A DNA stretch of 64,000 nt from SAR116 cluster bacterium AG-447-A06. GTDB lineage: Bacteria; Pseudomonadota; Alphaproteobacteria; Puniceispirillales; Puniceispirillaceae. The position numbers and the translations under genes are program-made. The stretch lies in NCBI GenBank assembly GCA_003212345.1, contig QCPZ01000004.1:1-64000 (forward strand), given 5' to 3'. Positions 44,257 through 54,261 of the stretch are shown one piece after another; positions within the stretch are counted from its first letter, which is position 1, and every line of letters begins with the position of its first letter. A model generated the notes under the pieces. The model saw only the letters and a program-made list of their open reading frames with translations. It was not told where the DNA came from and searched no databases.

Positions 44257-46692
44257 TCAATAAAGGCCTTGCGTTGCGAGGCCGCCGTTTGGAGCCATCG
44301 ATTTATTACCCAAACCGGGTGCAACATCAATCAGCGCACCACCCGGCCGCTGACCGGGTTTAAAAATTTCAAGAATTGCTGCCTTGTCTTTAGGCAGAAC
44401 ACGCTCACCTGTCTCAGCGTGAACAGGAATAACATGAATGTCATTTGGCCGCCGGAAGGGAATACTGGGCTTGTCAATTTGTGAGCGCATCAAAAAATCT
44501 CCAAAAATAGGCACAGCAACCGTGGAACCTGTTTCACGCTTTCCAAGCGGTCGAGGCCTATCATATCCGATGAAAACACCAATTGCGAGATCAGGCGTAA
44601 AGCCAATAAACCAGCCATTTGTATTATCGTTGGTCGTACCAGTTTTGCCAGCAACAACGAGCCCCAATTTTTTTATTGACCTGCCCGTGCCACGTTTGAT
44701 GACGCCCTCCAGCATCGACACCATCTGAAAAGCAGACGCCGGATCAGTTAATTGTTCCCGCGAATCTGGTAATTTTGGGATTGCTTGGTTAGTCCAACCC
44801 CCGGGCGCCACACATGCCTCACAAACGCGTTTATCATGCCGAAAAATTGTTTTACCGTTGCGATCTTGAATCCGGTCAATGAGGCTTGGGGTGATTTTGC
44901 GTCCACCATTCACCAACATACCGTAGGCTGCCGTTAAACGTAGTAATGTTGTCTCGCCAGCCCCAAGTGACATTGATAACAGCGGTGGCAAATTTTCATT
45001 AAGGCCAAATCGTCTTGCGTAATCCTTCACACGGTCCATCCCAAGGGTCATGGCAAGGCGCGCTGTCATCAGATTGCGCGATTTTTCTATCCCAACACGC
45101 ATAATCGAAGGCCCGTAAAACCGCTTCGTGTAATTTGCTGGCTTCCATTTGGGTTTGCCAAGCCCCTGATCGACAACCAGCGGTGCATCAAGTATCCGGG
45201 TAGTCGGACTATAGCCGGCATCTAAGGCGGCGAGATAAACAAAAGGCTTAAAAGCCGAACCCGGTTGCCGCATCGCCTGTACCGCTCGGTTGAATTCAGA
45301 ATCAGCGTAATTGTAACCACCACTCATCGCCAACAACCGTCCAGTATGCGGATCAAGTGCAACTATGGCCCCTTCAACAGCTGGGCGTTGTCCGAGTGCA
45401 AAATGATTGGCTTCTGGTTTGAATCCATTGCGTATCAAATCCGGAGTAAAACCGGGCGGTTGCACGATTACAATATCATTTTTTGATAAGGCATTTCGAA
45501 GGTCACGCAATGGCGGAGGGCGAACTCCATCGTCGCGCCGCGGTGGATAGGCCCAAAATGCTAATTCGAATGGAATAATCGCCTGCCGACCCGCAACGTA
45601 TATTTCTGCACTACGCCGTCTGACCTTGGTCACCAGTGCGGCATAATGATTAGGACGCAGTTTTGCGGTGTGTTCAGCAAGCACCCTATCAACATCAGCT
45701 CCGTCTTTTAGGACGTCAACTGGTCCTCGCCAGCCCTGACGTCTGTCTAGTGCCTCGAGCCCATGTTCAAGTGCCTTGTCAGCAACCTGCTGCAGAAATG
45801 GGTCAAGCGTTGTGCGCACTGACAAACCACCATCATAAAGTGATGACTCACCAAATTGTCTTATGAGTTGGCGCCGCACTTCTTCCGTAAAATATGGCGC
45901 ATCGGCGCCGTCAAAACCACTTTGGCGGCTTATCTGCAGTGGTATGTTCTTCGCCAGATCCGCTTCGTCTTGGGAAATATAGCCATTTTCCTGCATTTCC
46001 CTCAATACCCAGTTACGCCGGACCGTGGCTGCACGCCGATTGTGGGTAGGATGGTAATTGTTTGGCGCCTTTGGCAAAGCTGCCAAGTACGCCATTTCCT
46101 GCAAATCCAGTTGATCAAGAGATTTATCAAAGTATTTCAGCGCAGCAGCAGCCACTCCATAACTGCCTCGACCAAGGTAAATTTCATTTAGATACAAAGC
46201 CAGAATCTGGTCCTTAGTAAAGGCCCTTTCCATACGTAGCGATAAGATCGCTTCCTTGATTTTACGATCAATCGACACCTCGTTTGTCAATAAAAAATTT
46301 TTTGTAACCTGCTGAGTAATTGTTGACGCCCCAACTGGACGACGGCCAGAACCATAATTCACAATATTAGTGATAACAGCGCGCGCCAACGCTCGAAGAT
46401 CAACGCCAAAATGACTATAAAATGCTTTATCCTCGGCAGAAATAAAGGCTTGAATTAGCCGCGGTGGAATGGCCTCCACTGGAACAAAAAGCCTCTTTTC
46501 ACTCGCATATTCAGCCAGCAACGCCCCATTTCCGGCATGTACTCGGGTGACTACAGGTGGTTCGTAATTAGCCAACTGCTGATAATCCGGCAATCCTTTT
46601 CCATAGGTCCAGAAAATCCACAATATGCTTGCTCCAGCAAGCATGGCCATGAGGACAGTAAGCGATAATGTTATTGAAATAAGCCTCAACAT
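44257..46692 (-). CDS. mrcA: penicillin-binding protein 1A
   Basis: Bifunctional peptidoglycan synthase. After an N-terminal TM helix, the glycosyltransferase domain has EDKAFYSHFGVD and GASTITQQVTKNFLL. The transpeptidase domain has SxxK in QPGSAFKPFVYLAAL and KTG in VAGKTGTTNDN. I start at ATG 46690-46692 (MLRLISITLS), which matches the family's N-terminus; the ORF-track TTG at 46740 adds 16 doubtful residues. The protein is about 811 aa. It sits between the amidase gene and prfB. Confidence 0.95.
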   Translation of the reverse strand: MLRLISITLSLTVLMAMLAGASILWIFWTYGKGLPDYQQLANYEPPVVTRVHAGNGALLAEYASEKRLFVPVEAIPPRLIQAFISAEDKAFYSHFGVDLRALARAVITNIVNYGSGRRPVGASTITQQVTKNFLLTNEVSIDRKIKEAILSLRMERAFTKDQILALYLNEIYLGRGSYGVAAAALKYFDKSLDQLDLQEMAYLAALPKAPNNYHPTHNRRAATVRRNWVLREMQENGYISQDEADLAKNIPLQISRQSGFDGADAPYFTEEVRRQLIRQFGESSLYDGGLSVRTTLDPFLQQVADKALEHGLEALDRRQGWRGPVDVLKDGADVDRVLAEHTAKLRPNHYAALVTKVRRRSAEIYVAGRQAIIPFELAFWAYPPRRDDGVRPPPLRDLRNALSKNDIVIVQPPGFTPDLIRNGFKPEANHFALGQRPAVEGAIVALDPHTGRLLAMSGGYNYADSEFNRAVQAMRQPGSAFKPFVYLAALDAGYSPTTRILDAPLVVDQGLGKPKWKPANYTKRFYGPSIMRVGIEKSRNLMTARLAMTLGMDRVKDYARRFGLNENLPPLLSMSLGAGETTLLRLTAAYGMLVNGGRKITPSLIDRIQDRNGKTIFRHDKRVCEACVAPGGWTNQAIPKLPDSREQLTDPASAFQMVSMLEGVIKRGTGRSIKKLGLVVAGKTGTTNDNTNGWFIGFTPDLAIGVFIGYDRPRPLGKRETGSTVAVPIFGDFLMRSQIDKPSIPFRRPNDIHVIPVHAETGERVLPKDKAAILEIFKPGQRPGGALIDVAPGLGNKSMAPNGGLATQGLY

Positions 46693-46829
46693 AAGTCCGA
46701 CTTTATAACCAGAATTGGGCGCAGATAAGGCAAATATCAAAATTCTTCATCAGTTATTCAGCCCTCTGGCATTTTTGTAAGCTTGCCTTACCTAATTAAC
46801 AGCATGCTCCCGTCAACGCCAATAGCCAC

Positions 46830-48263
46830 CTATATCTTTGGGCCATACTCATTTAGGTATGAAACAATCGCCTTAGTTAGTCGACGCGATAAGTCCTGTC
46901 GATATGATTTCGATTTCAAATTGGCTTCATCTTTAAGATTTGACAAGAACCCCATCTCAACCAGCACTGATGGCATATCAGGAGCTTTCAAAACTGCAAA
47001 CCCTGCAAACCGATGACCTCGTTTGTCGCCACCGGGCAGGCCACGAATTTGCTTTAAGATGGCCGCAGCAAAACGTGCTGATTGGTTCATTGACTCCCGT
47101 TGGAACATCCGCAATAAGGCACCCGCAGCATCAGGGTCTTCTGCGGCTAAATCAGGCCCACCGATTAAATCAGCATCATTTTCCTTGCGCGCCAAAAGCG
47201 CTGCCTCTTTATCTGACGCCGTTTCCGATAAGGTAAAAACTGAAATGCCGTGGGCCATTGATGAATGCGCTGAGTCAGCATGCAGTGAAATAAATAAATC
47301 TGCTTGGCTTTGACGAGCCAGATTTATACGCTGGCGAAGTCGTAAATATCTATCATCATTACGTGCTAGGATTGGTATTATTTTATTAGTCGCTTTTAAT
47401 TGGCGCGCGAGCTCTTGAGCGGCAGCCAGTGTGATGATTTTTTCGTGTGTTCCTGCCTTGCCGATTGCACCGGGATCTTTGCCGCCATGACCTGCATCAA
47501 TAAAAACCACCCATTTTTGTTTCCTTTTTTCCGAGGTTGGCCTCTTTATGGGAACTGATTTCGACGATGCCGGCACTACCAAAAGGTATGATGGCTTTGA
47601 TTTAGGTAACGGCATTGATAAAGGTTTTGCAACATGCACCTGATCAGCGTTTCTAGCAAGCGCACCAGATGGCATCTGCGCCCCAAAATCTTTCTTCGGA
47701 TTTTTAGCTAAAGCCGCGGCCGCAACCAGAAATGCCGTTTTTCCACGATCAAGCAGATCGATCACGAACCGGTTACCACCGTCAGATGGCGGCAAAGAAA
47801 ATGCCCGTTCTGGTGCCGCCGGCTTTTCCAGTTCGAGGACCAAGCGGCCTACATTCGGGCGCGGGGTACCGAAACGATAGGCTGTACCTGGCTTCACCAG
47901 TAACTGACCACGCCGGGGTAATTTATCAACAGCCCAAATAGTTTCTGGCATATCGATCACCAACCGATATGGCGATTGAAGGAGTAGGAGACTAGCCTTT
48001 AAGGGGGATTGTGTCTCAACGACAAGACGAAACCCAGCACGCTCTTCAATTTGCACCACTCCAACCCGCATGCCGGTAACTTTATTTTTAGCAAAGACAT
48101 TGCCTGACGCAGTCGTTACAAGCAGCATGACCATGATTTTCAGACAACGACCAGAGAGAATTTTCATTACCCATAAGGCAATCACCAATAGCATATTCCT
48201 CATGGCTTCTTTATCCAACCTACTTGGTATTTTTACCATCCCTATCTTTCTTGACACGCACAC
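46830..48263 (-). CDS. N-acetylmuramoyl-L-alanine amidase, AmiC type
   Basis: Periplasmic cell-wall amidase used in daughter-cell separation. An N-terminal AMIN domain (VVETQSPLKASLLLLQSPYR) is followed by an amidase_3 domain with VFIDAGHGGKDPGAIG, LFISLHADSAHSS and the late glutamate in VLVEMGFLSN. The start is uncertain. The signal peptide that reads best (KIMVMLLVTTASGNVFA) belongs to an ATG at 48167, with others at 48206 and 48239; the coordinates give the full open frame. It is divergent from rne and upstream of mrcA. Confidence 0.93.
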   Translation of the reverse strand: MCVSRKIGMVKIPSRLDKEAMRNMLLVIALWVMKILSGRCLKIMVMLLVTTASGNVFAKNKVTGMRVGVVQIEERAGFRLVVETQSPLKASLLLLQSPYRLVIDMPETIWAVDKLPRRGQLLVKPGTAYRFGTPRPNVGRLVLELEKPAAPERAFSLPPSDGGNRFVIDLLDRGKTAFLVAAAALAKNPKKDFGAQMPSGALARNADQVHVAKPLSMPLPKSKPSYLLVVPASSKSVPIKRPTSEKRKQKWVVFIDAGHGGKDPGAIGKAGTHEKIITLAAAQELARQLKATNKIIPILARNDDRYLRLRQRINLARQSQADLFISLHADSAHSSMAHGISVFTLSETASDKEAALLARKENDADLIGGPDLAAEDPDAAGALLRMFQRESMNQSARFAAAILKQIRGLPGGDKRGHRFAGFAVLKAPDMPSVLVEMGFLSNLKDEANLKSKSYRQDLSRRLTKAIVSYLNEYGPKI

Positions 48264-48793
48264 ATAGCCAAACTGAAAACTAGCCCAAACTCAAGGTCGG
48301 GCAAAGTTAATTTCACCGTAATTTTCAAAACCGCATTACTTTGTTGGCAAAAAAGCTTTCAGCGGTATATAAGTATGGATGAGTGGATTTTGAAAGCGCC
48401 GTTTTTGTTTTCCTATGGGGCAGGTGCGCCGTAGGCTAGACACACAGACTGATGCTTACCAAAACGAACGACAACTAAATTTTTTGCCTGATGGTGTTTG
48501 GCTCAAAAGCCTAATATGCAGCCGTAATTAGAGACTTTTTGATCACTTTGCTGCATTTGGGTTTTTTTCTTATCCATCGACACTCTTGGGCTTACATAAC
48601 GATATTTGAAACCTACGGACCTACCTTATGAATCACCCAAACAAACCGTATTATGAAAGCAGCTATCAAGGCCAGAGCTTTTCGATTAGCGGTGCGCGTG
48701 AAAATGGTCCCACCACAAAAAGCTTGTCATCCCTGATTGATCCACCATCGCATAATGATGTTGCAACAGGGCTGGCTGGGGAAAGACAAATAA
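48264..48793 (+). other. long intergenic region and probable rne leader
   Basis: 530 bp between the divergent amidase and RNase E genes. It holds a plausible sigma-70-type promoter (48344-48373) and about 420 nt of likely rne leader. A short ORF from ATG 48628 (80 codons; NHPNKPYYESSYQGQSF) runs out of frame into rne and may be an upstream ORF. Long leaders that bind RNase E itself control rne in E. coli; whether this one does is not visible. Confidence 0.45.
48344..48373 (+). promoter_or_regulatory. candidate sigma-70-type promoter for rne
   Basis: TTGGCA (48344-48349), an 18-nt spacer, and TATAAG (48368-48373). A reasonable -35/-10 pair pointing to rne, found by eye; A+T-rich flanks make chance matches possible. 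Confidence 0.4.
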
Positions 48794-51397
48794 ATGACAA
48801 AAAGGCTTTTGATCGACGGACGGCAGACCGAGGAAACTCGGGTTGTGCTGCTCAGCGGAACACGCATTGAAGATTTTGACTATGAAACAGAAAACCGTAA
48901 GCAATTAAAAGGAAATGTCTACCTAGCAAGGGTCACGCGTGTGGAACCGTCACTGCAGGCTGCGTTTGTTGAATATGGGGGCAATCGCCAGGGGTTCTTG
49001 GCCTTCAATGAAATTCATCCCGATTATTACCGGATTCCCGTCGAAGACCGTGAAGCCCTAATTGAGGCTGACGAAGTCGAAACTGATGATGAGGGTTTGG
49101 AAGCCAACGCCGATAACGTTCCCGAAACTCTTGGAGGCGAAGGTACCGATGAAGACGATATCCTGCCCAAACGCCAGGTCAAAAAATACAAAATACAAGA
49201 GGTAATTTCGCGCAAGCAAATCATGCTTGTACAGGTGGCAAAAGAAGAGCGAGGCAGCAAAGGTGCAGCGCTAACCACCTATTTGTCATTGGCCGGGCGC
49301 TATTGCGTTTTGATGCCAAACAACAACCGTGGTGGCGGCGTCAGTCGAAAAATCACGAACTTAGTGGATCGCAAGCGCCTAAAAACCGTGGTAGGTGGAC
49401 TTGATATTCAAGATGGTATGGCCGTAATTGTCCGAACTGCTGGCGCCAAACGCACTAAAACTGAAATCACCCGTGATTTTAACTATCTGTCAAAACTATG
49501 GGATGATATCCGAGCACGCACGTTAGAATCCCAGGCCCCCTGCATGATCCATGAAGAAGGCGATCTAATAAAACGGTCCATCCGTGATCTTTACACAAAC
49601 GAAGTTGACGAAGTGCTGGTTGAAGGGGAAGAAGCCTACAAGATTGCCCGTAACCAAATGAAGATGCTGATTCCAAGCCATCTAAAAAAGGTAAAAAAAT
49701 ATGAGGACAATCAGCCAATTTTCCAACATTTCGATGCGGAAAACCAGATGGATACAATCCACAGTCCGCAAGTCACTTTGAGGTCTGGTGGTTATCTTGT
49801 AATCAATCAGACGGAGGCACTTGTTGCCATTGACGTAAATTCAGGAAAGTCGACGCGTGAGCGAAATATTGAAGAGACCGCACTGAAAACCAACCTCGAG
49901 GCAGCGGAAGAACTAGGACGCCAACTGCGTCTTCGAGACCTTTCTGGCCTGATTGTTGTCGATTTCATTGATATGGAGGAAAACCGTAACCAGCATGCTG
50001 TTGAGCGACGCATGAAAGATGCCATGCGGAATGACCGCGCACGCATTCAAATCGGGTCTATCAGTCATTTTGGCTTGCTAGAGATGTCGCGCCAACGGCT
50101 TCGGCTTAGCATCAATGAATCAATCAGCAACCTTTGCCCACATTGCGAAGGCACGGGCCGCATTCGTTCGATCGACACGGCCGCCCTCCAACTTCTACGT
50201 TCCATTGAAGAAGAGGCACAAAAAGGCAAGATGGATGGGCTGCATATTACTGCTCACAGAGATGTGGTGCTTTTCATACTTAATCAAAAACGTAGTGCAA
50301 TTGCTGATATCGAAAACCGCTTTAACCTGATGGTTGTTTTATTGACGGATGACAGTCTAATAGCTCCTGAATACAAAGTTGATCGTGTTGGCTGGCAAGG
50401 ACGATCGCAATCAAAGCAATCATCACGCCAGGTACAGCAAAGAAATCAAGATAACAAAAATGTAGTAGCCGATGAGAATAATGCGAATGATGAAGAGACA
50501 AGTGTAAACATTGCAGAGTCCCACCCTGATGATAAAGAGGCAGGAAGCGAAGATGGCAATACGAAACGCCGGCGGCGTGGACGACGCGGCGGTCGGCGAA
50601 GGCGGCGGCGGAATGAAGAAGGCGGACAAGCTGATGAAAAAGTAAGCTCTTCAGCACAATCTAGCGATACCACCGCATCTCAATTGTCCAATCAAGTATC
50701 CTCTGAAACTGCAAATGTAGCTAATGACCAGTTGGATGAAGAGGTCGCGCAGGCCAAACCAACCCGTGGACGACGACATAGACGGAGGCCGGCAAAAGGT
50801 GATGCTGTAAATAGCGAGGCTGTGAACAGCGGTGCCCCGGACGGGTCAACCTTTGATCATGTCGAGGCTGCCAGTACCAATATCTCAACCTCCAATAGTT
50901 CTGAACTTGATGACGGTAAAACTGCGCGTGGCACAAATCCAGAGACCACACCGCCCAACAAAGCAGCGCGCAGTGGAAAAAAAATAGCGAAGAGTTCCAA
51001 AACTGGTGCAAAAATTCAGGATTCTGATAGCAATGTACCGAAAGCAGATGAAACCCAAAATGTGGCTGATCCTGCTAAGAAAGTAAAAAAGTCAGCAAAA
51101 AAGGCAGCACGCAGCCACAAGTCAAAGGGTGAGGTCGTTGCAGCCCCTGACCAGCCAGGCGATAGAAAAAGAGCAACTGCCAAAAAACCAGTACCAAAAG
51201 CCGCAAAAAAAGCTGCAAAAAAAGCCGCATCAAAATTGAATTCAAAAGCTGAAGCAAAAACCATCAAAGCAAGCGGTCCTGAAGTCAAAAAAACACAAAC
51301 AACACGAGAGCCAATTAGCTCAGCGCCCCAGGATGTAGTTGAAATTGGGAATGATGAACCGAAATCGCCACGTCGCGGATGGTGGTCACGGAACTAG
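48794..51397 (+). CDS. rne: ribonuclease E
   Basis: Endonuclease at the centre of mRNA decay and rRNA/tRNA processing. The N-terminal S1 domain (RVEPSLQAAFVEYGGNRQGF), the catalytic metal site (ALVAIDVNSGKST and LIVVDFIDME) and the zinc-link CPHCEGTGR are all present. The C-terminal 300 residues are disordered, with an Arg-rich RNA-binding patch (KRRRRGRRGGRRRRRRNEE) and Lys/Ala-rich repeats (KKAAKKAASK) that would hold degradosome contacts. An acidic insertion (DDEGLEANADNVPE) lies within the S1 region, as in other alphaproteobacteria. 867 aa. Confidence 0.96.
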   Translation: MTKRLLIDGRQTEETRVVLLSGTRIEDFDYETENRKQLKGNVYLARVTRVEPSLQAAFVEYGGNRQGFLAFNEIHPDYYRIPVEDREALIEADEVETDDEGLEANADNVPETLGGEGTDEDDILPKRQVKKYKIQEVISRKQIMLVQVAKEERGSKGAALTTYLSLAGRYCVLMPNNNRGGGVSRKITNLVDRKRLKTVVGGLDIQDGMAVIVRTAGAKRTKTEITRDFNYLSKLWDDIRARTLESQAPCMIHEEGDLIKRSIRDLYTNEVDEVLVEGEEAYKIARNQMKMLIPSHLKKVKKYEDNQPIFQHFDAENQMDTIHSPQVTLRSGGYLVINQTEALVAIDVNSGKSTRERNIEETALKTNLEAAEELGRQLRLRDLSGLIVVDFIDMEENRNQHAVERRMKDAMRNDRARIQIGSISHFGLLEMSRQRLRLSINESISNLCPHCEGTGRIRSIDTAALQLLRSIEEEAQKGKMDGLHITAHRDVVLFILNQKRSAIADIENRFNLMVVLLTDDSLIAPEYKVDRVGWQGRSQSKQSSRQVQQRNQDNKNVVADENNANDEETSVNIAESHPDDKEAGSEDGNTKRRRRGRRGGRRRRRRNEEGGQADEKVSSSAQSSDTTASQLSNQVSSETANVANDQLDEEVAQAKPTRGRRHRRRPAKGDAVNSEAVNSGAPDGSTFDHVEAASTNISTSNSSELDDGKTARGTNPETTPPNKAARSGKKIAKSSKTGAKIQDSDSNVPKADETQNVADPAKKVKKSAKKAARSHKSKGEVVAAPDQPGDRKRATAKKPVPKAAKKAAKKAASKLNSKAEAKTIKASGPEVKKTQTTREPISSAPQDVVEIGNDEPKSPRRGWWSRN

Positions 51398-51425
51398 GTA
51401 TGTCTTTTTAGGATGGCGAGGCCAG

Positions 51426-52583
51426 CTAGGTTTTTGCGAACCAGGCATTAATACGCTGAACCGCCTTTTTCATTTCCTCTGTGCTGCCAGCGTAAGAAAG
51501 CCGGACATGTGTGTTACCGTGGCATGAGTCAAAATCAACACCCGGCGTGATTGCAACACCGGTTTCTGCAAGTAACCGCCCAGCAAATTCAACAGAGTTG
51601 TTAGTTAAGGCGCTGACATCGGCATAGAGGTAAAAGGCACCTTCAGAGGGGGCATGGTCACCAAGAAATATCTTTGGCAGCCCGCGATAAAGAAGATCCC
51701 GATTTTCCTGATACCGCGGAATATGGGCATCAAGTTCGTCATAACAGTCAAAGGCGGCAATTGCCCCCATCTGGTTGATCGTTGGCGCTGAAATATAAAG
51801 ATTCTGCGCCAACCTTTCTGCTGTTTGCACCAGATCATCGGGAAGCACAACCCAGCCAAGACGCCACCCCGTCATACAAAAATATTTAGAAAAAGAATTG
51901 ACGATGATGGCCTTATCAGTATAGGCGAGCGCTGACTGCGCGCGTTCATTAAAACTCAGGCCATGATAAATTTCATCCATAATCAGCCGAACACCATGCT
52001 GATCGCACCAGCGGCATACAGCCTCTAGTTCAGCATCTCGCATTACAACGCCAGTTGGGTTGGCCGGGCTTGCCAACAATAGCCCATCAGGGATGTCACC
52101 ATCGGCAACCAGCGCTTCAAGGTTAGGCTTCCAGTTTTGCTTGGCGCGCGCGGGCAACAGCTGTGGGGTAATACCCAACGCTCGCATTGAATTGAAATAA
52201 GCGGGATATCCCGGGCTGGCAATGGCAATGCGATCGCCTTTATCAAAGGCAGATAAAAAGGCGATCACGAACCCAAGTGATGATCCAGGTGTTATTGCAA
52301 TTTTTTGCCAATCTGCAGATATTTGATACCAATCACGATAATGCTCAGCAATCCGCTGACGTAAGGCAGGGTTGCCCATGGCAACGGAATAACCATGTGA
52401 TGCAATGTGGCCAAGCGACGCCTCTAAGGCACTGCACACTGCTGCTGGTGGCGGTGATGATGGCTGGCCCACTTCAAGGTGAACCAGATCGCCTCCCGCT
52501 GCCTGCATCTGATTTGCTTGGTCCATAACCTGCATCGCAAGGAAGGCAGGGATTTCGCTTGATTGACTTATTTTAAAGACCAT
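51426..52583 (-). CDS. class I/II pyridoxal-phosphate aminotransferase
   Basis: AAT-fold aminotransferase. HLEVGQPSSPPPAAV, the NPTGVVMRDAE segment, and the PLP lysine in VNSFSKYFCMTGWRLGW are typical. I start at ATG 52581-52583 (MVFKISQSSEIPAF), with GGGA 6 nt upstream; the ORF-track start at 52670 would overlap the divergent protease's upstream region. The protein has 385 aa. Amino-acid specificity cannot be read from the sequence. It converges with rne (28 bp). Confidence 0.92.
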   Translation of the reverse strand: MVFKISQSSEIPAFLAMQVMDQANQMQAAGGDLVHLEVGQPSSPPPAAVCSALEASLGHIASHGYSVAMGNPALRQRIAEHYRDWYQISADWQKIAITPGSSLGFVIAFLSAFDKGDRIAIASPGYPAYFNSMRALGITPQLLPARAKQNWKPNLEALVADGDIPDGLLLASPANPTGVVMRDAELEAVCRWCDQHGVRLIMDEIYHGLSFNERAQSALAYTDKAIIVNSFSKYFCMTGWRLGWVVLPDDLVQTAERLAQNLYISAPTINQMGAIAAFDCYDELDAHIPRYQENRDLLYRGLPKIFLGDHAPSEGAFYLYADVSALTNNSVEFAGRLLAETGVAITPGVDFDSCHGNTHVRLSYAGSTEEMKKAVQRINAWFAKT

Positions 52584-52725
52584 TGTCCATCCCATTAAAT
52601 CCATGCCATTATCTAATCCGAACAAATGGATTAAAAGCACTGGACGAGCTGAAGGCATTGCTTGGACCAAAGGCTATAGCAGAGCGCTTATAAACAGGCC
52701 ATATATTTATCAGAAAAGCCACCCA

Positions 52726-54057
52726 ATGACCTATCTATTATCATTTTTTTTGACGCTATCACTACTATTTTTTGTTGTGATTTCGCAATCTGCGACGGCA
52801 GGTTTGATACGTGATACCGAGCTAGAAACAGGACTCCAAGAGCTCGCCGCTCCGCTAGTGAAAGCCGCTGGCTTTGCGCCGAAAAGTATTGATTTCCGCA
52901 TTATCATTGATAGCAGTTATAATGCGTTTGTTGCGGGGAAAATGGCGATTTATATGCATTCTGGCCTCTTGCTGGATGCAAAATCACCTGAAGAAATTCT
53001 GGGCGTTATTGCGCATGAGTTGGGCCATATAAAGGCAGGTCATGTACCGCGGCGAGATCAAGCCATACGTGATGCTAGCAGTGCTGGTTCATTGGCGGCT
53101 CTGGCGGCAATTGCACTGGCCGCGGGCGGCGCACCGAGTGATGCGGTGGTAGGGGTGGCGATTGGCGGCACTGATCGAGCACGCCGGTCAATGCTGCAAT
53201 CGTTCCGCTATGATGAAGCGGTTGCCGATGAGCTTGGGCTTGAGTACTTGGAAAAGGCGGGCATCACATCGGCTGGTCTGGAGCAGATGATGCGACGGTT
53301 GGCAAGCCAACGCGCCCTTCCCGAAAGTCATCAAAGCCAATATTACCAAACACATCCTGATGCTGCGCAGCGCCTTGCAATCTATCAGGATCACACCAAA
53401 CAAACCAGCCACAACACCGCCCCAATTGCAGAAGATAAACGACGACTCATCGAGCGACTTATCAATAAATTAAGAGCCTATAGTGAGCCGGCACAGAACA
53501 TTATTCGACACAACGATGACCCCGCCGCAGCCAGCACGCAGTATCGCAATGCCATTGCCCATTATAGGCGCGGCGACCTAGAGCTTGCCTATGGATTGAT
53601 GTACGGATTGTCCGAAGCAATGCCAGATGACCCGTTTTATCATGAATTTCGAGGCGATATTTTATTGTCAATGGCAAAGCCAGATGCCGCAGCCATGGCC
53701 TATGAAAAGGCGTTGGCATTGCGCCCAAACAGTCCACAAATACAGCTGAGTCTTGGGCGTTCACTGATCGCCACAAATAACAAAAAGCATCTCCCACGTG
53801 CCATTGAGGCCATGCTTGCAGCAAAAAAGAACGAACCAGATTGGGCGTTTATCCACCGGCAATTAGCCATTGCCTATGGGCGTGCCGGACACATTGCTGA
53901 AGCAAATTTGAACCTTGCTGAAGAAGCCATCTTGCTGGGCAACGAACAGCAGGCGGCGCGCATGGCCAAGCGGGTCCTGGCAAGTGCAAATCTTGCCGAT
54001 GATGTAAAAAATCGCGCGAACGATATTTTGTTTCGATTTGGGGTGCTCCAAAAATAG
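52726..54057 (+). CDS. M48 family metalloprotease with TPR repeats (BepA-like)
   Basis: Exported zinc protease. The signal peptide (LLSFFLTLSLLFFVVISQSA) begins at ATG 52726; the ORF-track start at 52603 would place 41 residues before it. The zinc site is HELGHIKAGH, with the third ligand in DEAVADELGLEYL. The C-terminal half is TPR-like (YRRGDLELAYGLMYGLSEAM; AMAYEKALALRPNSPQIQLS). The layout matches BepA/YfgC, which repairs or degrades outer-membrane assembly intermediates. 443 aa. Confidence 0.92.
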   Translation: MTYLLSFFLTLSLLFFVVISQSATAGLIRDTELETGLQELAAPLVKAAGFAPKSIDFRIIIDSSYNAFVAGKMAIYMHSGLLLDAKSPEEILGVIAHELGHIKAGHVPRRDQAIRDASSAGSLAALAAIALAAGGAPSDAVVGVAIGGTDRARRSMLQSFRYDEAVADELGLEYLEKAGITSAGLEQMMRRLASQRALPESHQSQYYQTHPDAAQRLAIYQDHTKQTSHNTAPIAEDKRRLIERLINKLRAYSEPAQNIIRHNDDPAAASTQYRNAIAHYRRGDLELAYGLMYGLSEAMPDDPFYHEFRGDILLSMAKPDAAAMAYEKALALRPNSPQIQLSLGRSLIATNNKKHLPRAIEAMLAAKKNEPDWAFIHRQLAIAYGRAGHIAEANLNLAEEAILLGNEQQAARMAKRVLASANLADDVKNRANDILFRFGVLQK

Positions 54058-54261
54058 CGCCGGCCATTTGAATTTTTAATCACTATGCAAAAGCCCACGT
54101 TATCCGATACAAAGGTCCCTAGTGGGCATACAAAGGAACAGCTGTGCAAATAAGTCACCTGATTATAACCCGTGTTGGGGTCTCTCCTCATCTATTGATT
54201 ATTAACCTAAGTATTGGCCTGCCAACCCATACTTGTTTAACCTTTACAAGGACTAACATCG

